From positions 2,460,501 through 2,524,500 of the forward strand of contig NZ_CP146275.1 of NCBI RefSeq assembly GCF_037044555.1: a stretch of DNA of 64,000 nt, read 5' to 3'. The notes under the pieces were generated by a model that worked only from the letters and a program-made list of their open reading frames with translations, was not told the DNA's origin and searched no databases. Shown piece by piece: positions 28,222 through 36,912 of the stretch. The position numbers were made by a program, and so were the translations under genes. Each line of letters begins with the position of its first letter. The first letter of the stretch is position 1. This DNA is from Pelagibacterium nitratireducens (lineage in GTDB: Bacteria > Pseudomonadota > Alphaproteobacteria > Rhizobiales > Devosiaceae).

Positions 28222-30324
28222 TCATTGCCGGGAGGAGGCGGCGTCGTCCGCCTCTCCGATGACTTCATCGGTGCCCGGGAGGTCAAAGACCTGACCCGGA
28301 TAGATAAGGTCAGGATTGCGGATCTGGTCGGTGTTGGCCTCGAATATCTGCGTGTATCGAATGCCTTCGCCATAGACCCGACGCGCGATGGTCCACAGAT
28401 TGTCGCCCTGCCGGATGATTGCCAATCCCGTTGCCGTTCGATTTCCGTCGCTCACGCCAACCAATGTCGGAATGGCAGGTTCAACCGTTTCAGCAGGTTC
28501 GGCGGGCTCGACTGATCCCGTCGGCTCGACTGTCTCAGCCGGTTCCGCGCTCTGGGCCGGTTCGGCCGTTGGCGCGGGAGGTTCTGCTGCGTCGGAGGTG
28601 ACGGGTTCTGGAGCATCTGGCGTCTCGACATCCCCACTGGCCGACAGGTCTGCTTCCTGGCTCTGCGCGGGGCTGGCGCCAACGGTCTCGGTTTCGCGCT
28701 GTTCAGCCACGACAATGTCTTCGTCAACAGCCTCAGGAAGTTCGAGGATGAAATCGACCTCGGCACGCCCAACCACCGAACCATCCTCGGCAAGCATATC
28801 GATTCGAATGCGCTGGTTTTCCTGATCGAGTACATCGATCGCTTCAATGAGCCACCGGCCATCGCTGACTTCGGTCGAACCCACGATGGCGTTATCGACA
28901 TAGAGTCGAACAGTCAGTCCATCCTCACCCGCACCGGCAAAGAAATTGCGATCCCCATCTATTTCCACCGCGTCGATGGTCGGTGCGGCAAATGTCTGCT
29001 GAGGAGGCGCAGCGACGGCTGGCTGCGCAGGGGCAGGACTTTCGAGGTCTTCAGCAGGTTCTGAAACAGCCGCTGCCGCTCCGTCGGATGGCTCTTCGCC
29101 AGATGGCGCTGAATCGAGCTCGACAGCCGGTACAGCAGCGTCTTCTTCGGCTGCAACCGCCACCTCGGCATCATCGGATTCAGCCAGCGGCGGCGTGACA
29201 TTGGCAGGCCGGGCGGCTGGCACTGGCTCTTGACCTTCGGTCGAGGGTACCGGCTCTTGAGCCGGTGGAGCAGGCTCATCCGCCGCGGCGACAGCCACAG
29301 GCGCCGGCGCATCCTCGACAACATCACCTTCGTCCTGAGGCGCTGTTTCGTCGGGCGAGGTCGTCTCTTCGTCTTGCATCGGTGTGGTGGCGGGCACAGG
29401 AGCAGGCTGCTCCTGAGGCGCAGGGGCGGACTGCTCATCAACCGATTCAGCCTGCTGTAGGGGGGCAGTCATAGGCGCAGCAATTGCGGTTTCCTGGCTG
29501 GGTTCCGCCTCATTCGCTTCGATATCGGAAGCGGGGCTCTCCTCTTGCTCATTTCCCGCCTCAACAGGAACCTCAAGCGCTTCATCCGCTGCCGTTTGGC
29601 CATCCGCGTCCTGATCGGCAGTCATTTCGACGTCCGGCTCCGCTGCATTCGGGGCGGGCGGATCGGCTTGCGGGCTTTCCATATCGGCTTCGGCAACCGC
29701 TAGGGTCTCCGGGCTTGTTTCGGGCTCTGGCGACTCCGGCACAGCTTGTTGTTCGGCCGCTGCAACCGTCGGGTTATCGAGCCCCTGCAATATTTCGCTC
29801 GCCTCGCCCGGCGCCGATGCGATGACCAGAGGTTCGCTGGTTCGGTCGTCCTGAACGACAACGATAACCGACGTGTCGGCAAACCGGTCCGTTTCAACAT
29901 CGAGAATGCGCAGTTCGACACCGCCCGTCGGCAGCGGAGCGTCGGTCACGAAGGCAAAGTCGCCTGAGGTCTGCGCCGTCTCGGCCCCGATCTGGTCCTC
30001 ATTGGCAAAAATACGGACTTCGCCGGATGGCGTCGCGCTGCCGGCAATCACTGCGGAACCGTCGGGTTCAACACGAACGAGGCCGAAGGCGGGCATTACA
30101 GCCTCTGAAACGCTGGTCGCTGTCTCCTGGCTCCCCGCCGCATCCGCCGCTTCACTGGTCTCAGCATCAGATGATGCCTGCTCTTCCACGGGGCCGCTGG
30201 CAAGTTCCTGTGCTGTCTCGCCGTCACCAGTTGTCGCGGCCGATCCGCCAAAGAACGTCTCGTTCATGCAAATTGGGAAGTCGCCGCGCTGAAGGCAGGC
30301 AATCGTACCCGGACCGGCGATCAC
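28222..30324 (-). CDS. LysM-domain envelope protein with Ig-like repeats and acidic Pro/Ala linker
   Basis: A protein of about 700 residues with a C-terminal LysM domain (about 640-690: QGDNLWTIARRVYG, YPGQVFDLP) that should bind peptidoglycan. Two Ig-like segments (about 75-165 and 465-550) flank a long low-complexity region rich in Ala, Pro, Glu and Asp. Related LysM proteins are common and uncharacterised in Hyphomicrobiales. The coordinates use the GTG at 30324, but translation extended 24 codons to a CTG at 30396 gives a full membrane helix (ISPIVLAVGAAAATVIVTIG) and a GGAGG ribosome site, so the true start may be 30396. Confidence 0.8.
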   Translation of the reverse strand: MIAGPGTIACLQRGDFPICMNETFFGGSAATTGDGETAQELASGPVEEQASSDAETSEAADAAGSQETATSVSEAVMPAFGLVRVEPDGSAVIAGSATPSGEVRIFANEDQIGAETAQTSGDFAFVTDAPLPTGGVELRILDVETDRFADTSVIVVVQDDRTSEPLVIASAPGEASEILQGLDNPTVAAAEQQAVPESPEPETSPETLAVAEADMESPQADPPAPNAAEPDVEMTADQDADGQTAADEALEVPVEAGNEQEESPASDIEANEAEPSQETAIAAPMTAPLQQAESVDEQSAPAPQEQPAPVPATTPMQDEETTSPDETAPQDEGDVVEDAPAPVAVAAADEPAPPAQEPVPSTEGQEPVPAARPANVTPPLAESDDAEVAVAAEEDAAVPAVELDSAPSGEEPSDGAAAAVSEPAEDLESPAPAQPAVAAPPQQTFAAPTIDAVEIDGDRNFFAGAGEDGLTVRLYVDNAIVGSTEVSDGRWLIEAIDVLDQENQRIRIDMLAEDGSVVGRAEVDFILELPEAVDEDIVVAEQRETETVGASPAQSQEADLSASGDVETPDAPEPVTSDAAEPPAPTAEPAQSAEPAETVEPTGSVEPAEPAETVEPAIPTLVGVSDGNRTATGLAIIRQGDNLWTIARRVYGEGIRYTQIFEANTDQIRNPDLIYPGQVFDLPGTDEVIGEADDAASSRQ

Positions 30325-30481
30325 GCCTATTGTGACGATGACCGTCGCTGCGGCGGCGCCGACTGCGAGAACGATGGGAGAGATGGGACGGGCCAGTGGA
30401 GCCTCCGTAAATGTTTCCCGGCCGCCGCATCGGCCATGTCTGCGATTCGTAGCTGCGAAACAGTCTTTTGAACTATAACGG

Positions 30482-32068
30482 CTAGGCCGTCTTCATCAAC
30501 TTATAGGTGAACGACTCATACAGGGCCTCGAAGGAGGCATCAATGATGTTGGGCGACACGCCAACGGTGAACCACCGCTCGCCGGTATCGTCCCGACTTT
30601 CTATCAGCACACGGGTGACCGCGCCCGTGCCGCCGTCCAGGATACGCACCTTGAAATCAACGAGTTCGAGATCGTCGATCCGGTTCGAATACTTCCCCAA
30701 ATCTTTACGCATGGCCAGATCGAGCGCGTTGATGGGACCGTTTCCTTCGGCAACCGACATGAGAATTTCGCCCTCCACATCAATCTTGACCACCGCCTCA
30801 CTCACGGTGACCATTTCACCCTTGGCGTTATGGCGGCGTTCGATCGCCGAGCGATAGCTCGTTACATCAAAGAATTTCGGCAGCGTTCCCAACATCTTGT
30901 GGGCCAGCATAAAAAACGACGCCTCTGCTCCGTCGTAGGAATAGCCGCGGGCTTCGCGCTCCTTGACCTGCCGCAGCAACTTGTCGAGGCGGGGATCATC
31001 CTTGGCCATTTCGATGCCGAACCGCTTCAGGGTGGTCAGCAGATTGGATTTTCCGGCCTGCTGAGACACCATGATGAGCCGTTCGTTGCCGACACTTTCG
31101 GGGACAACGTGCTCATAGGTCGTCGGGTCCTTGGCAATTGCGGAGGCGTGGATTCCCGCCTTGGTGGCAAACGCCGAGGCACCAACATAGGGTGCCTGCC
31201 TGTTGGGTCCGCGATTGAGAATTTCATCGAACGCGCGCGAAACACGGGTCAATGTCTCGAGCTTTTCAGCCGTCACGCCCGTATCGAAGCGCTGGGAAAA
31301 CACAGGTTTGAGCACCAGCGTGGGAATCAGGGTTACCAGATTGGCGTTGCCGCACCGCTCGCCGAGGCCATTGAGGGTGCCCTGGATCTGCCGCACGCCG
31401 GCCCTGACCGCTGCCAGCGAGTTGGCCACTGCCTGCCCCGTATCATCATGAGCATGGATGCCGAGTTTGTCGCCAGGGGCGATGGTCAGGACGTCGGCCA
31501 CGATCTCTTCGATCTCGGAGGGCATCGTGCCGCCATTCGTATCGCACAGGACGATCCAGCGTGCGCCCGCATCAAGGGCTGTCTTGACGCAGTCGAGCGC
31601 GTAGGCGCGATTGGCCTTGTATCCATCGAAGAAGTGCTCGCAATCGACAAAGGCTTGCTTGCCAGCGTCCCTCGCAGCCTGAACGCTTTCGGCGAGGCCC
31701 TTGAGATTTTCCTTGGTTGAAATACCCAAAGCCAGTTTGACCTGATGGTCCCAGGCCTTCGAGACGTAGCAGACAGCATCGGCGCTCGACCCGATAAGAT
31801 CGGCAATACCCGGATCGTTCTCGACCGACCGCCCTGCCCGCTTGGTCATGCCAAAGGCAACGAAATCGGCGTTTTCCGTCCGTTTTTCAGAAAAGAACGC
31901 GGTATCGACCACGTTGGCCCCGGGATATCCCCCTTCGACGTAATCGATACCCAACCCGTCAAGAAGCCGGGCGATGGCAATCTTGTCCTCAAGCGAGAAT
32001 TCGACACCGGTCGTCTGGGCACCGTCGCGCAGGGTGGTGTCGAAGAGATAAAGGCGTTCTTTGGTCAT
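30482..32068 (-). CDS. cimA: (R)-citramalate synthase
   Basis: A 528-residue member of the isopropylmalate/citramalate synthase family, of CimA length. It condenses acetyl-CoA with pyruvate to citramalate in the threonine-independent route to isoleucine. Motifs: FDTTLRDGAQTTGV at the N-terminus, the metal site GIHAHDDTGQAVANSL, and NGLGERCGNANL. The C-terminal LeuA-type regulatory domain (about 385-525) is present, so feedback control by isoleucine is expected. It lies head-to-tail after the VOC and cysS-GFA genes, with a 26-bp gap to the VOC gene. Confidence 0.93.
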   Translation of the reverse strand: MTKERLYLFDTTLRDGAQTTGVEFSLEDKIAIARLLDGLGIDYVEGGYPGANVVDTAFFSEKRTENADFVAFGMTKRAGRSVENDPGIADLIGSSADAVCYVSKAWDHQVKLALGISTKENLKGLAESVQAARDAGKQAFVDCEHFFDGYKANRAYALDCVKTALDAGARWIVLCDTNGGTMPSEIEEIVADVLTIAPGDKLGIHAHDDTGQAVANSLAAVRAGVRQIQGTLNGLGERCGNANLVTLIPTLVLKPVFSQRFDTGVTAEKLETLTRVSRAFDEILNRGPNRQAPYVGASAFATKAGIHASAIAKDPTTYEHVVPESVGNERLIMVSQQAGKSNLLTTLKRFGIEMAKDDPRLDKLLRQVKEREARGYSYDGAEASFFMLAHKMLGTLPKFFDVTSYRSAIERRHNAKGEMVTVSEAVVKIDVEGEILMSVAEGNGPINALDLAMRKDLGKYSNRIDDLELVDFKVRILDGGTGAVTRVLIESRDDTGERWFTVGVSPNIIDASFEALYESFTYKLMKTA

Positions 32069-32094
32069 GTGAGGTCGATACTTCTTGAAAAATG

Positions 32095-32475
32095 TCAGGT
32101 GGGCACGTGACAGACCGCTTCGATGTTGTGGCCGTCCGGGTCGAAAACGAAGGCGCCGTAATAATCGGGGTGGTATATTTCGCGAACACCGGGAGCACCG
32201 TTGTCGCGGCCGCCTGCGTCGAGCGCTGTTCTATAAAAAGCCTCCACATCTGCCCGCCATTTTGCAACGAACGCAATATGGACCCTGCCCGTGCAACGCC
32301 CACCCGACTGGATCCAGAATTCGGGCTTTTCCTCGCCAAAGCCAGCGATCATGCCACCGGGAATTTCAAATTCCCGCAGCCGTCCATAGCCCAGCGTCGC
32401 AAGAACGGAATCGTAGAAATTCCGTGATGCCCGATAATCGGCGACCGTCAATCCGAAATGGTCGATCATGCTCAT
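32095..32475 (-). CDS. VOC-family (glyoxalase-like) protein
   Basis: Small protein of 126 residues with one vicinal-oxygen-chelate fold: the N-terminal MIDHFGLTVADYRASRNFYDSVL and C-terminal GAFVFDPDGHNIEAV segments are hallmarks. The potential metal ligands are His5, a central His in RVHIAF and Glu near the end (NIEAV). Family members include glyoxalases, dioxygenases and resistance proteins; the reaction here is unknown. A strong GGGAGGAG ribosome site precedes the ATG. It lies 12 bp downstream of the third GFA gene. Confidence 0.85.
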   Translation of the reverse strand: MSMIDHFGLTVADYRASRNFYDSVLATLGYGRLREFEIPGGMIAGFGEEKPEFWIQSGGRCTGRVHIAFVAKWRADVEAFYRTALDAGGRDNGAPGVREIYHPDYYGAFVFDPDGHNIEAVCHVPT

Positions 32476-32487
32476 ATGGCTCCTCCC

Positions 32488-32955
32488 TTATGGCCAATGG
32501 TCAGTATCGTGGTCTGGATGCTGAAAACTCTTCATCGAGGCGTAGGCGGACTCAGCCTCGGGCGTATCGGCCAAGGGGCTGGCTGGGACAAGTGGCAGAC
32601 CTGAAATCGTGGGATGCATCTTTTCGCTGGCATAGGCCACGTCGAATGCGAAGTCCTCGGGCACATCAAAGCAGCCTATGGCCAGCGCCGTTCGATTTTC
32701 AGTCCATTCAAAGGTCAGCGGCGCGCCACAGGACGGACAGAAGCCGCGCTTGGCCACCGACGAGCTTTGAAAGCGGGAGGGCTCTCCACGCGTCCATTCA
32801 AGAAAGGTGTTTTCAACGGCCACATAGGCGCCGAACAGACCGCCGGTTGCTTTCTGGCACATGCGGCAATGACAGATCGATGTATCGATCACCGGACCGG
32901 TGACCCGAAACCGTATGGCGCCGCACTGACAGCCTCCGGTGCGAACTTGGCTCAT
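32488..32955 (-). CDS. GFA-family zinc protein (third of three)
   Basis: A 155-residue protein of the glutathione-dependent formaldehyde-activating (Gfa) family. Zinc-binding cysteines are intact: [18 protein letters not shown] and FCPSCGAPL. The prototype Gfa was proposed to bind S-hydroxymethylglutathione, but most family members have no proven activity. ATG 32955 overlaps the stop codon of the preceding GFA gene as ATGA, with GAGG upstream; a TTG at 32979 is possible but unsupported. Coupled translation with the two paralogues upstream is likely. Confidence 0.88.
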   Translation of the reverse strand: MSQVRTGGCQCGAIRFRVTGPVIDTSICHCRMCQKATGGLFGAYVAVENTFLEWTRGEPSRFQSSSVAKRGFCPSCGAPLTFEWTENRTALAIGCFDVPEDFAFDVAYASEKMHPTISGLPLVPASPLADTPEAESAYASMKSFQHPDHDTDHWP

Positions 32956-33452
32956 TGCTGCCTCGGCCTGGCTTGCCAATCGGGCGTGTCGTGATCGGGA
33001 TGCTGGTGGTTGGTAGCCTTGATGGCCGAAGCCCAGGCCTCCCGGTCGGTCTCGGTCGCGCCACCATCTTCTATGGACGTGATCGTTTCAAACCACGACA
33101 CCGCCCCTTCCGTGCCGGTATTGGCACCTGGTGGGAACGCGCTCGGATTATCGAGCGAACCGATCATGAGGTTGGTACGGCCATTGTTGACGTCGTGATA
33201 GAACAGCGGCGTGCCGCAATTGGCGCAAAAACCGCGTTCCACATTCTCCGAACTGCGCCAGATCGCCGGCTTGCCGCGGGTCCATACCAATGTATCATCG
33301 GGTGCTGCGACGAGCCCGGCGAAAATGCTTCCCGACGCCTTCTGGCACATGCGGCAATGGCAAAGATGCGAATTGTCGAGCATCTGGGTGGAATGATAGC
33401 GCACGGCGCCACACTGGCAGCCACCGCTGACCTCCATATCGATGCGGTTCAA
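32952..33452 (-). CDS. GFA-family zinc protein (second of three)
   Basis: A 166-residue paralogue with [18 protein letters not shown] and FCANCGTPL cysteine motifs. It begins with TTG, supported by GGAGGA six bases upstream; the TTG overlaps the stop codon of the first GFA gene (TTGA). The C-terminal ending NHQHPDHDTPDW resembles the endings of the other two copies ([20 protein letters not shown]), confirming that the three arose by tandem duplication. Confidence 0.87.
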   Translation of the reverse strand: MNRIDMEVSGGCQCGAVRYHSTQMLDNSHLCHCRMCQKASGSIFAGLVAAPDDTLVWTRGKPAIWRSSENVERGFCANCGTPLFYHDVNNGRTNLMIGSLDNPSAFPPGANTGTEGAVSWFETITSIEDGGATETDREAWASAIKATNHQHPDHDTPDWQARPRQQ

Positions 33453-33931
33453 AGCGTATCCTCCTTTGGCGGCCAGGATTCCGTATCGTGGTCGGGATGC
33501 TGGTTGGAATGGATACCCGACATGAAATCACGCCATTCATCGGTTGTCTCGCGCACCGGTAGCGTGGACAGGTCCTCGAAAAAGGACATCCTGTCGCTCA
33601 GATTGACCTGAATTTCAGGCGGCACTTTTTCCGGTTCGTCAAAGGCGCCAATGGCCAACTCCAGACCGAACTTGGTCTCGTAGGCCAGCGGCGTTCCACA
33701 CTCGCCGCAAAACGCACGACGCGCGGCGTCGGAAGACTGGAACCATTTGGGTTCGCCACGCGTCCAGTGCCCATCATGGGAGGTGACCAGAGGACCGAAA
33801 AAACTTCCGAACGCCTTCTGGCACATGCGGCAATGGCAGATCGAGCCGCGGCCCACCAGTTTGGTGGCAAAACGCACGGCACCGCACTGGCAACCGCCGG
33901 TCAGGGTTTCACTGGCTTCGATGGCGCTCAT
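33449..33931 (-). CDS. GFA-family zinc protein (first of three)
   Basis: A 160-residue Gfa-like protein with intact [18 protein letters not shown] and FCGECGTPL zinc motifs and a C-terminal [13 protein letters not shown] 33931 overlaps the cysS stop codon as ATGA and has GGGAG nine bases upstream. The open frame continues upstream through cysS in another frame but that part is not coding. It is the first of three coupled paralogues directly behind cysS; no functional link to cysteinyl-tRNA synthesis is known. Confidence 0.88.
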   Translation of the reverse strand: MSAIEASETLTGGCQCGAVRFATKLVGRGSICHCRMCQKAFGSFFGPLVTSHDGHWTRGEPKWFQSSDAARRAFCGECGTPLAYETKFGLELAIGAFDEPEKVPPEIQVNLSDRMSFFEDLSTLPVRETTDEWRDFMSGIHSNQHPDHDTESWPPKEDTL

Positions 33932-35334
33932 CGCTTGATCTCCCATTTGGTGCGGCGTTCGCCGGATTCGGGGTCTTTGTAGTCCATCAACTGGATGCCA
34001 TCTTCGAGCAGTTTGTTGCGGATGGCGTCGGCTGTGGCGAAGTCTTTGGCATTGAGGGCCGAAAGCCGATCTTGAACCTTTTGGCGCGTTGCGCCCAGCT
34101 TTGCCTCTTCTTGTGCCAGCAGTCCGTAGGGCGTAAATCCGAAGAAATGTAACGTAGCGGCCAAGCAATTGCTCGCACTGCCCTCACCCTTATTTGCCTT
34201 GCGCGCTATCGCATCAAGAACGGTTGTTACACGGCTGAAATTTAGGTCGTTGGCGAATTCAGCAATGGCCATTGCATCCGGCGCCGCATCCCTTCCAGAA
34301 TCTGCAGCGCGCTGCCAACTCACCAGCTTGTTTTCGGCCTCCTCCAGCCGCGCCACCGAAAAATCGATCGGCTCACGGTAGTGCGTCATCAGCATCGCCA
34401 GCCGCAGCACTTCGCCCGGCCATTTGCGCCCGCCGAATTTCTCTGTTTCCAGCAGGTCGTGAATTGTGACGAAATTGCCCTCCGACTTGCTCATCTTGCG
34501 GCCTTCGAGCTGCAGATAACCGTTGTGCATCCAGTAATTGGCCATCATTTCGGTGCCGTGTGCGCAGCGCGACTGGGCGATTTCGTTTTCGTGATGGGGG
34601 AAGATCAGGTCCAGCCCGCCACCATGAATGTCGAAGGTTTCACCCAGAAAGGCTTGGCTCATGGCCGAGCATTCAATGTGCCAGCCGGGGCGGCCGCGGC
34701 CCCAAGGGCTGTCCCAGCCCGGCTCATTTTCGCTCGAGGCCTTCCAGAGCACGAAATCGGCGGGATTTTCCTTGTGACTTTCAACGGCGACGCGGGCGCC
34801 GGCGATGTTGTCTTCGAGATTGCGGCCCGAGAGCTGACCGTAATCGGCCATGGAGGAAACGCGAAACAGCACCTCGCCGCCAGCCTCATAGGCATGGCCC
34901 TTGGCGACCAGCCGTTCGATGATAGTGACCATGCCCCCGATGTGTTCGGTGGCGCGCGGTTCGACCGAAGGCGGCAAGCAGCCGAGCGCGGCCACGTCCT
35001 TTTCGAACTGGGTGGCCGTTTTCTCGGTCACCTTGCGGATGGCTTCGTTGAGCGGCAGATCGGGGTAATCGCGCAGCGCGCGGGCGTTGATCTTGTCGTC
35101 GACGTCAGTGATGTTGCGCACATAGGTTACATGGTCTTCACCATAGACGTGGCGCAGCAGGCGGAACATCACATCGAAGACGATCACCGGGCGTGCATTG
35201 CCGATATGGGCAAAGTCATAGACCGTCGGCCCACACACATACATCCGCACATTGTCCCGATTGATGGGGACAAAGTCCTCTTTGGTGCGGGTGAGCGTGT
35301 TGTGAAGCTTCAGGGTCGGCAGTTGCGACGGCAT
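33928..35334 (-). CDS. cysS: Cysteinyl-tRNA synthetase
   Basis: Class I aminoacyl-tRNA synthetase of 468 residues that charges tRNA-Cys. It has the N-terminal zinc ligand in [18 protein letters not shown], which also holds the HIGH-type motif (HIGN), [11 protein letters not shown] with a zinc-site Cys, HHENEIAQS, and the KMSKS signature in [12 protein letters not shown]. The start at 35334 ([12 protein letters not shown]) fits the family N-terminus; the frame continues upstream without support. It heads a tight operon with three GFA genes and probably the VOC gene. Confidence 0.96.
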   Translation of the reverse strand: MPSQLPTLKLHNTLTRTKEDFVPINRDNVRMYVCGPTVYDFAHIGNARPVIVFDVMFRLLRHVYGEDHVTYVRNITDVDDKINARALRDYPDLPLNEAIRKVTEKTATQFEKDVAALGCLPPSVEPRATEHIGGMVTIIERLVAKGHAYEAGGEVLFRVSSMADYGQLSGRNLEDNIAGARVAVESHKENPADFVLWKASSENEPGWDSPWGRGRPGWHIECSAMSQAFLGETFDIHGGGLDLIFPHHENEIAQSRCAHGTEMMANYWMHNGYLQLEGRKMSKSEGNFVTIHDLLETEKFGGRKWPGEVLRLAMLMTHYREPIDFSVARLEEAENKLVSWQRAADSGRDAAPDAMAIAEFANDLNFSRVTTVLDAIARKANKGEGSASNCLAATLHFFGFTPYGLLAQEEAKLGATRQKVQDRLSALNAKDFATADAIRNKLLEDGIQLMDYKDPESGERRTKWEIKR

Positions 35335-35774
35335 AAGGTGATGTCCCCAGGCGCAAGAGTTTACGCTGCTGGCAGCGGGTCCACTCCTTTGTGCCGGGAA
35401 CATGAAAACCGCGCCGCCAACTTTACGTTAGCGGATAATGGTGCAGCCAATAATGCAGGTCAGGCCATTGGTTTTCATGGGCCGCACAATGGACGGGAAC
35501 AAACCCCAAATCAAGCATGAAAATAGGGGCGGCGCCGACACGCCACCCCCAGAACGAAGACTTTGGAGTTTAGTCAGAAAGTGACTTCCATCCGAGTGCG
35601 GATGAACCGGAACCACTGCCCGTGTTCCGATGATTGAGACTGGCACGGTATCATCGCGCCGACCATCCCGATCACGGAAAGTTTTAGAGAGGCGAAGTTT
35701 TCGCGGCCGGCCGGCACTGCCAAGCCGCTAGCGGCCGCGAGACCTGACGTGTTTGGCGCTCCTGTAAGCTCTGA
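35335..35774. other. 440-bp region without a clear gene
   Basis: Between the cysS start and the FAH-family stop. It should hold the leftward cysS promoter and holds a leftward hairpin (35519-35550). A minus-strand frame open from the FAH stop ends ...QWFRFIRTRMEVTF just before that hairpin; it has no convincing start codon or ribosome site, so I do not call a gene. No tRNA, repeat or insertion sequence was recognised. Confidence 0.5.
35519..35550 (-). terminator. Leftward terminator-like hairpin
   Basis: On the minus strand GGGGTGGCG (35549-35541) pairs with CGCCGCCCC (35534-35526, one G-T pair) over a 6-base loop and is followed by TATTTTC. It lies about 225 bp beyond the FAH-family stop codon and may end that transcript. 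Confidence 0.55.
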
Positions 35775-36788
35775 CTATCTGCCCGACTCCAAGAGCTTTA
35801 CCGATTGCTCGATAGAGCCGAAAACCGAACGGTTTTCGTTGTCCACAGCGTTGATCCGCACAATGTCATCAAGGGCGAGGAACGGCGTGCGAGCCTTGCC
35901 GATCTTGCTCTTTTCGGCCGTTCTGGCTTCAGCGATGCAGCCAAAACCTATGCCGTCATGCTTGAGCGGCAATATCTCATCATGGGCGTTGGCGACGGTT
36001 CCGGACCCGATGATGGTGCCCACGCCGAGTTCGCGCGTCTGCGCGGCCGCAACGATCAGATCGGCGAAATCGAAGCGCATGTCTCGGCCCGCATTGGGCT
36101 GGCCATAAAGACTGTTGTTGACGTGAATGCGCACCTTGAGATGGAGCCGGTTGTCCTTCCAGCTCTCGCCCAGCTCGTCGGGGGTCACAAAGATCGGGGC
36201 GAAACTGGTCGCGGGCTTGGCGTGGAAAAAACCGAACCCGTTCTGGAGGTCGTTGAGAACCAGTTTACGCAGGGAAACGTCATTGCATATTCCGATCAGC
36301 CGGATCGCGGCGCTGGCATCCTCCCGGCTCGGGCGCATTGGCACATGCCCGATGACGACCACCGCCTCCGCTTCGAAATCGACAGCGAGCCCGTCCTCGG
36401 GCACGACAATGGGCGCCATGGGCGCAACGAAACTGTCCGAGCCGCCCTGATACATCAGGGGGCGTTCGTCCTGCAGTTCGGTGTCGTGGCTCCCCTTGAG
36501 GGTGCGGACCCTGTCGAGATGCACCATATAGCCCGAGCCGTCGATCCACTGGTAGGCTCGAGGCAATGGTGCCAACGCCTCGCGCGGGTCGAACGCCATG
36601 CCGGCGATTTCGCCATTGTTAAGCTGATCGCTGACGGCATGGAGAATCGGGGCGCAACGTTCCCACTCGTCGAGCGCATCCTGCAGGTTGGAGGCTATGC
36701 GCCCCGCAGACGCGAAACGGGCAAGGTCTTTTGAGACGATGACCAGATGTCCGTCGGGACGGCCGTTGCGCAGCGTGGCGAGTTTCAT
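35775..36788 (-). CDS. Fumarylacetoacetate hydrolase (FAH)-family protein
   Basis: A 337-residue FAH-fold protein. The metal-site Glu residues lie in VDFEAEAVVVIGHV, and GFGFFHAKPATSFAPI and GTIIGSGTVAN match the conserved core. The N-terminal MKLATLRNGRPDGHL is typical of proteins annotated as fumarylacetoacetases or 2-keto-4-pentenoate hydratase-like enzymes. They cleave C-C bonds in beta-diketo acids in aromatic breakdown. No homogentisate genes are adjacent, so the substrate is open. It is divergent from the DUF2865 gene. Confidence 0.87.
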   Translation of the reverse strand: MKLATLRNGRPDGHLVIVSKDLARFASAGRIASNLQDALDEWERCAPILHAVSDQLNNGEIAGMAFDPREALAPLPRAYQWIDGSGYMVHLDRVRTLKGSHDTELQDERPLMYQGGSDSFVAPMAPIVVPEDGLAVDFEAEAVVVIGHVPMRPSREDASAAIRLIGICNDVSLRKLVLNDLQNGFGFFHAKPATSFAPIFVTPDELGESWKDNRLHLKVRIHVNNSLYGQPNAGRDMRFDFADLIVAAAQTRELGVGTIIGSGTVANAHDEILPLKHDGIGFGCIAEARTAEKSKIGKARTPFLALDDIVRINAVDNENRSVFGSIEQSVKLLESGR

Positions 36789-36912
36789 GAGTGGATAAGA
36801 CCGGAAGTGATTGGCATTGGCCGCTAAGATGGCCCATACCTTGGCACAGTTAAAGCCTTGCGTTGAGACAAAAGCCTGATAAGCGGATCGCAAAGGTCGC
36901 AGCGGGCACCAC

